DNA from: Candidatus Eisenbergiella pullistercoris
GTDB taxonomy: Bacteria; Bacillota; Clostridia; Lachnospirales; Lachnospiraceae
Reading direction: 5' to 3'
NCBI GenBank assembly: GCA_019115665.1
Contig: DXDD01000048.1
Location: 1 to 50,179, forward strand
Length of the DNA: 50,179 nucleotides
In this document: positions 48,915 to 50,179 of the stretch, one piece after another
Numbering within the stretch: position 1 is the first letter of the stretch
Layout: each line of letters opens with the position of its first letter
Made by a program: the position numbers and the translations under genes
The notes under the pieces: generated by a model
The model's input: the letters and a program-made list of their open reading frames with translations, nothing else
Databases searched by the model: none
Told to the model about the DNA's origin: nothing

Positions 48915-50162
48915 TCAGCCCCGCTTCGCCTGCGCCATAAAAGCCTCGATCTCGTCCGCCTCGCGGATCACGTCCGCCGACAGAACTTCGCAGCCGTCCT
49001 CCGTGATCAGCAGATCGTCCTCGATCCGGATGCCGATTTCCCATTCGTCGATGTACAGGCCGGGCTCATCGGTGATCACAGCGCCGGGCTGCAGCGGCTC
49101 GTCCCGCCTCGCGCTCACGTCATGGACATCGATGCCCAGATGATGAGAGACGCCGTGCATGTAATACGTCCCGATCTTCTCCGCGCTGTCGATCAGGCCG
49201 AGCTTCCTGCAGCCCTCCGCCAGAACCTGCTTACAGATCTCATTCAGCCCGCTCAGCGTGACGCCTGGCTTCGCGGCCGCCGCGACGGCGCGGTTGGCGG
49301 CAAGCACCGCCTCATAAACCGCTCTCTGGCGGGGCGTGAAAACGCCGTTGACCGGATAGGTCCTGGTGATATCGGCGCAGTAGCCCTGAACCTTCGCGCC
49401 TAAGTCCAGAAGAAGCAGCGTCCCGTCCTCACAGGTATCCCGGTTCGTTTCATAATGAAGCATGGTTCCGTTTGCCCCGCTTCCCGCAATCGTCGGGAAG
49501 GACGTGCCGTCCGCGCCCAGATAATGCACCGTGTACTCAAAATCCGCCTGCGCCTGATATTCCTTCATTCCCGGCCTCAAGCGGCTCATCACATTCTGCA
49601 GCGCCCGGTCCGTGATGGAAATCGCCTCCCGGATCAGCGCCACCTCGTCCTCATCCTTCCGCGTGCGCAGTTCTGCGATTACAGGAAAAATATTTTTCAC
49701 CGCCGCGCCCGGATATTTTTCACCGAACTCCCTGGCCCGCACCGCGTTATAATCGGGCAGATCCTCCGTCTGATGGCGGTAGCAGTCAAAATACAGGGTG
49801 TTCACGATTTCTCTGGTCATGACGCCGCCGATCCGGCTTTCAAACGCGTCCGTATACGCGATATTATCGATACCCGAGATCTCCTTCGCTTCCTGATCCG
49901 TCACCATTTTTCCGGTCCAGCGGACCGCGTCCGGGTCAAAGGCGGGAATATAAAGCGTCGTCTTTCTCTTCTCTCCCGACTGATCCATGACGAGGATCAT
50001 CCGTTCCCGGCGAAGGCCCGTCAGATAGAAAAAGTTCCGGTTGGCCTCAAAGGGCGCGTATTCATCCGCGCTGACGTGGCTCTCGATCCCTGAAAACAGG
50101 ATCAGAACGGAATGCTCCTCCATCTTGTCATATACCTTCTGCCGTCTCATTTCATAATTCAT
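48915..50162 (-). CDS. M24-family Xaa-Pro aminopeptidase
   Basis: A 415-residue metallopeptidase of the PepP/PepQ type, which removes N-terminal residues next to proline. The N-terminal creatinase-like domain is at residues about 1-160 (FFYLTGLRRE). The pita-bread domain follows, with the metal ligands Asp253 and Asp264 (LLDLGAKVQGYCADITRTY), His340 (GVSHHLGIDVHD), Glu366 (DEPGLY) and Glu381 (IRIEDD). AAGGAG is at the very edge of the window, 11 nt before the ATG, so any promoter lies outside. It is the first visible gene of a minus-strand run. Confidence 0.95.
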   Translation of the reverse strand: MNYEMRRQKVYDKMEEHSVLILFSGIESHVSADEYAPFEANRNFFYLTGLRRERMILVMDQSGEKRKTTLYIPAFDPDAVRWTGKMVTDQEAKEISGIDNIAYTDAFESRIGGVMTREIVNTLYFDCYRHQTEDLPDYNAVRAREFGEKYPGAAVKNIFPVIAELRTRKDEDEVALIREAISITDRALQNVMSRLRPGMKEYQAQADFEYTVHYLGADGTSFPTIAGSGANGTMLHYETNRDTCEDGTLLLLDLGAKVQGYCADITRTYPVNGVFTPRQRAVYEAVLAANRAVAAAAKPGVTLSGLNEICKQVLAEGCRKLGLIDSAEKIGTYYMHGVSHHLGIDVHDVSARRDEPLQPGAVITDEPGLYIDEWEIGIRIEDDLLITEDGCEVLSADVIREADEIEAFMAQAKRG

Positions 50163-50179
50163 GGCTGTTTTCTCTCCTT

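Noticed and set aside
46302..49403. A very long open frame on the plus strand (over 1000 codons)
   Set aside because: It runs antisense to two GH13 genes and a phosphoesterase with clear catalytic motifs; it shows no domain, and long antisense frames are expected in GC-rich coding DNA.

Overview
This 50 kb window reads as a chromosomal segment of an anaerobic gut Firmicute, most likely a Lachnospiraceae-type clostridium. Evidence: fairly high GC with strong GGAGG ribosome-binding sites; a Firmicute-type galK-galT pair; an Lrp regulator overlapping an aminotransferase; VanW, DUF378, TRIC-type and B12/radical-SAM DUF4080 proteins; agr-like LytTR/GHKL signalling; a non-canonical-Cys sulfatase and many glycoside hydrolases. 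No rRNA, tRNA, phage or insertion sequence was recognised, and the species cannot be named from the sequence.

Layout. 1-4300: the 3' end of an Rpn-family nuclease gene with EGR repeats, then a divergent pair, GH3 beta-glucosidase (-) and AraC regulator (+), with good promoters on both strands. 4303-12740: a long run of minus-strand genes read from a strong promoter at 12740-12768: a 34-residue membrane protein, VanW/G5 protein, HypE-like AIR-synthase protein, Lrp regulator, aminotransferase, TrmL, carboxylesterase, sulfatase, DUF378. 12805-17343: DnaQ-like exonuclease, endonuclease III, B12/radical-SAM protein and a CE15-like esterase with its own promoter and palindrome. 17417-21316: an AraC-HTH/aminoglycoside-phosphotransferase fusion followed by a three-gene ABC-2 exporter. 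21435-22847: an AT-rich stretch with 23-bp iterons and a DUF4143 ATPase. 22998-27055: galT, galK and an iron-sulfur aldo/keto reductase. 27317-29021: TRIC-type channel and a second Rpn-family protein. 29443-35003: an agr-like two-component system, then an ABC exporter pair of which one half is broken. 35004-35543: a structured non-coding stretch. 35544-38483: GNAT-GT2 fusion and an MFS pump with a candidate leader ORF. 38584-44011: a two-component system plus MacB/FtsX-like ABC transporter. 44163-50162: two GH13 alpha-glucosidases, a metallophosphoesterase and an M24 peptidase.

How it works together. The metabolic genes suggest scavenging of oligosaccharides (GH3, two GH13, galactose kinase/uridylyltransferase, sulfatase, esterases). 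Three separate exporter-plus-regulator modules suggest response to antimicrobial or signal molecules: AraC-kinase fusion with ABC-2 transporter, LytTR/GHKL with an exporter pair, and OmpR-type TCS with an FtsX-type ABC transporter.

The most unusual signal lies between genes. Several hairpin elements recur: a 19-nt core with compensating outer-stem changes occurs at 35135 and 42233; a 5'-leader cassette that includes the Shine-Dalgarno sequence is shared by trmL and an unrelated response regulator; an 85-bp three-hairpin unit is tandemly duplicated at 45808; and a different three-hairpin block lies at 44050. Minisatellites sit over or next to the 3' ends of several genes (AraC tail, radical-SAM stop, GT2 stop, Rpn). 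Start sites were chosen from visible ribosome-binding sites and often differ from the longest reading frame.
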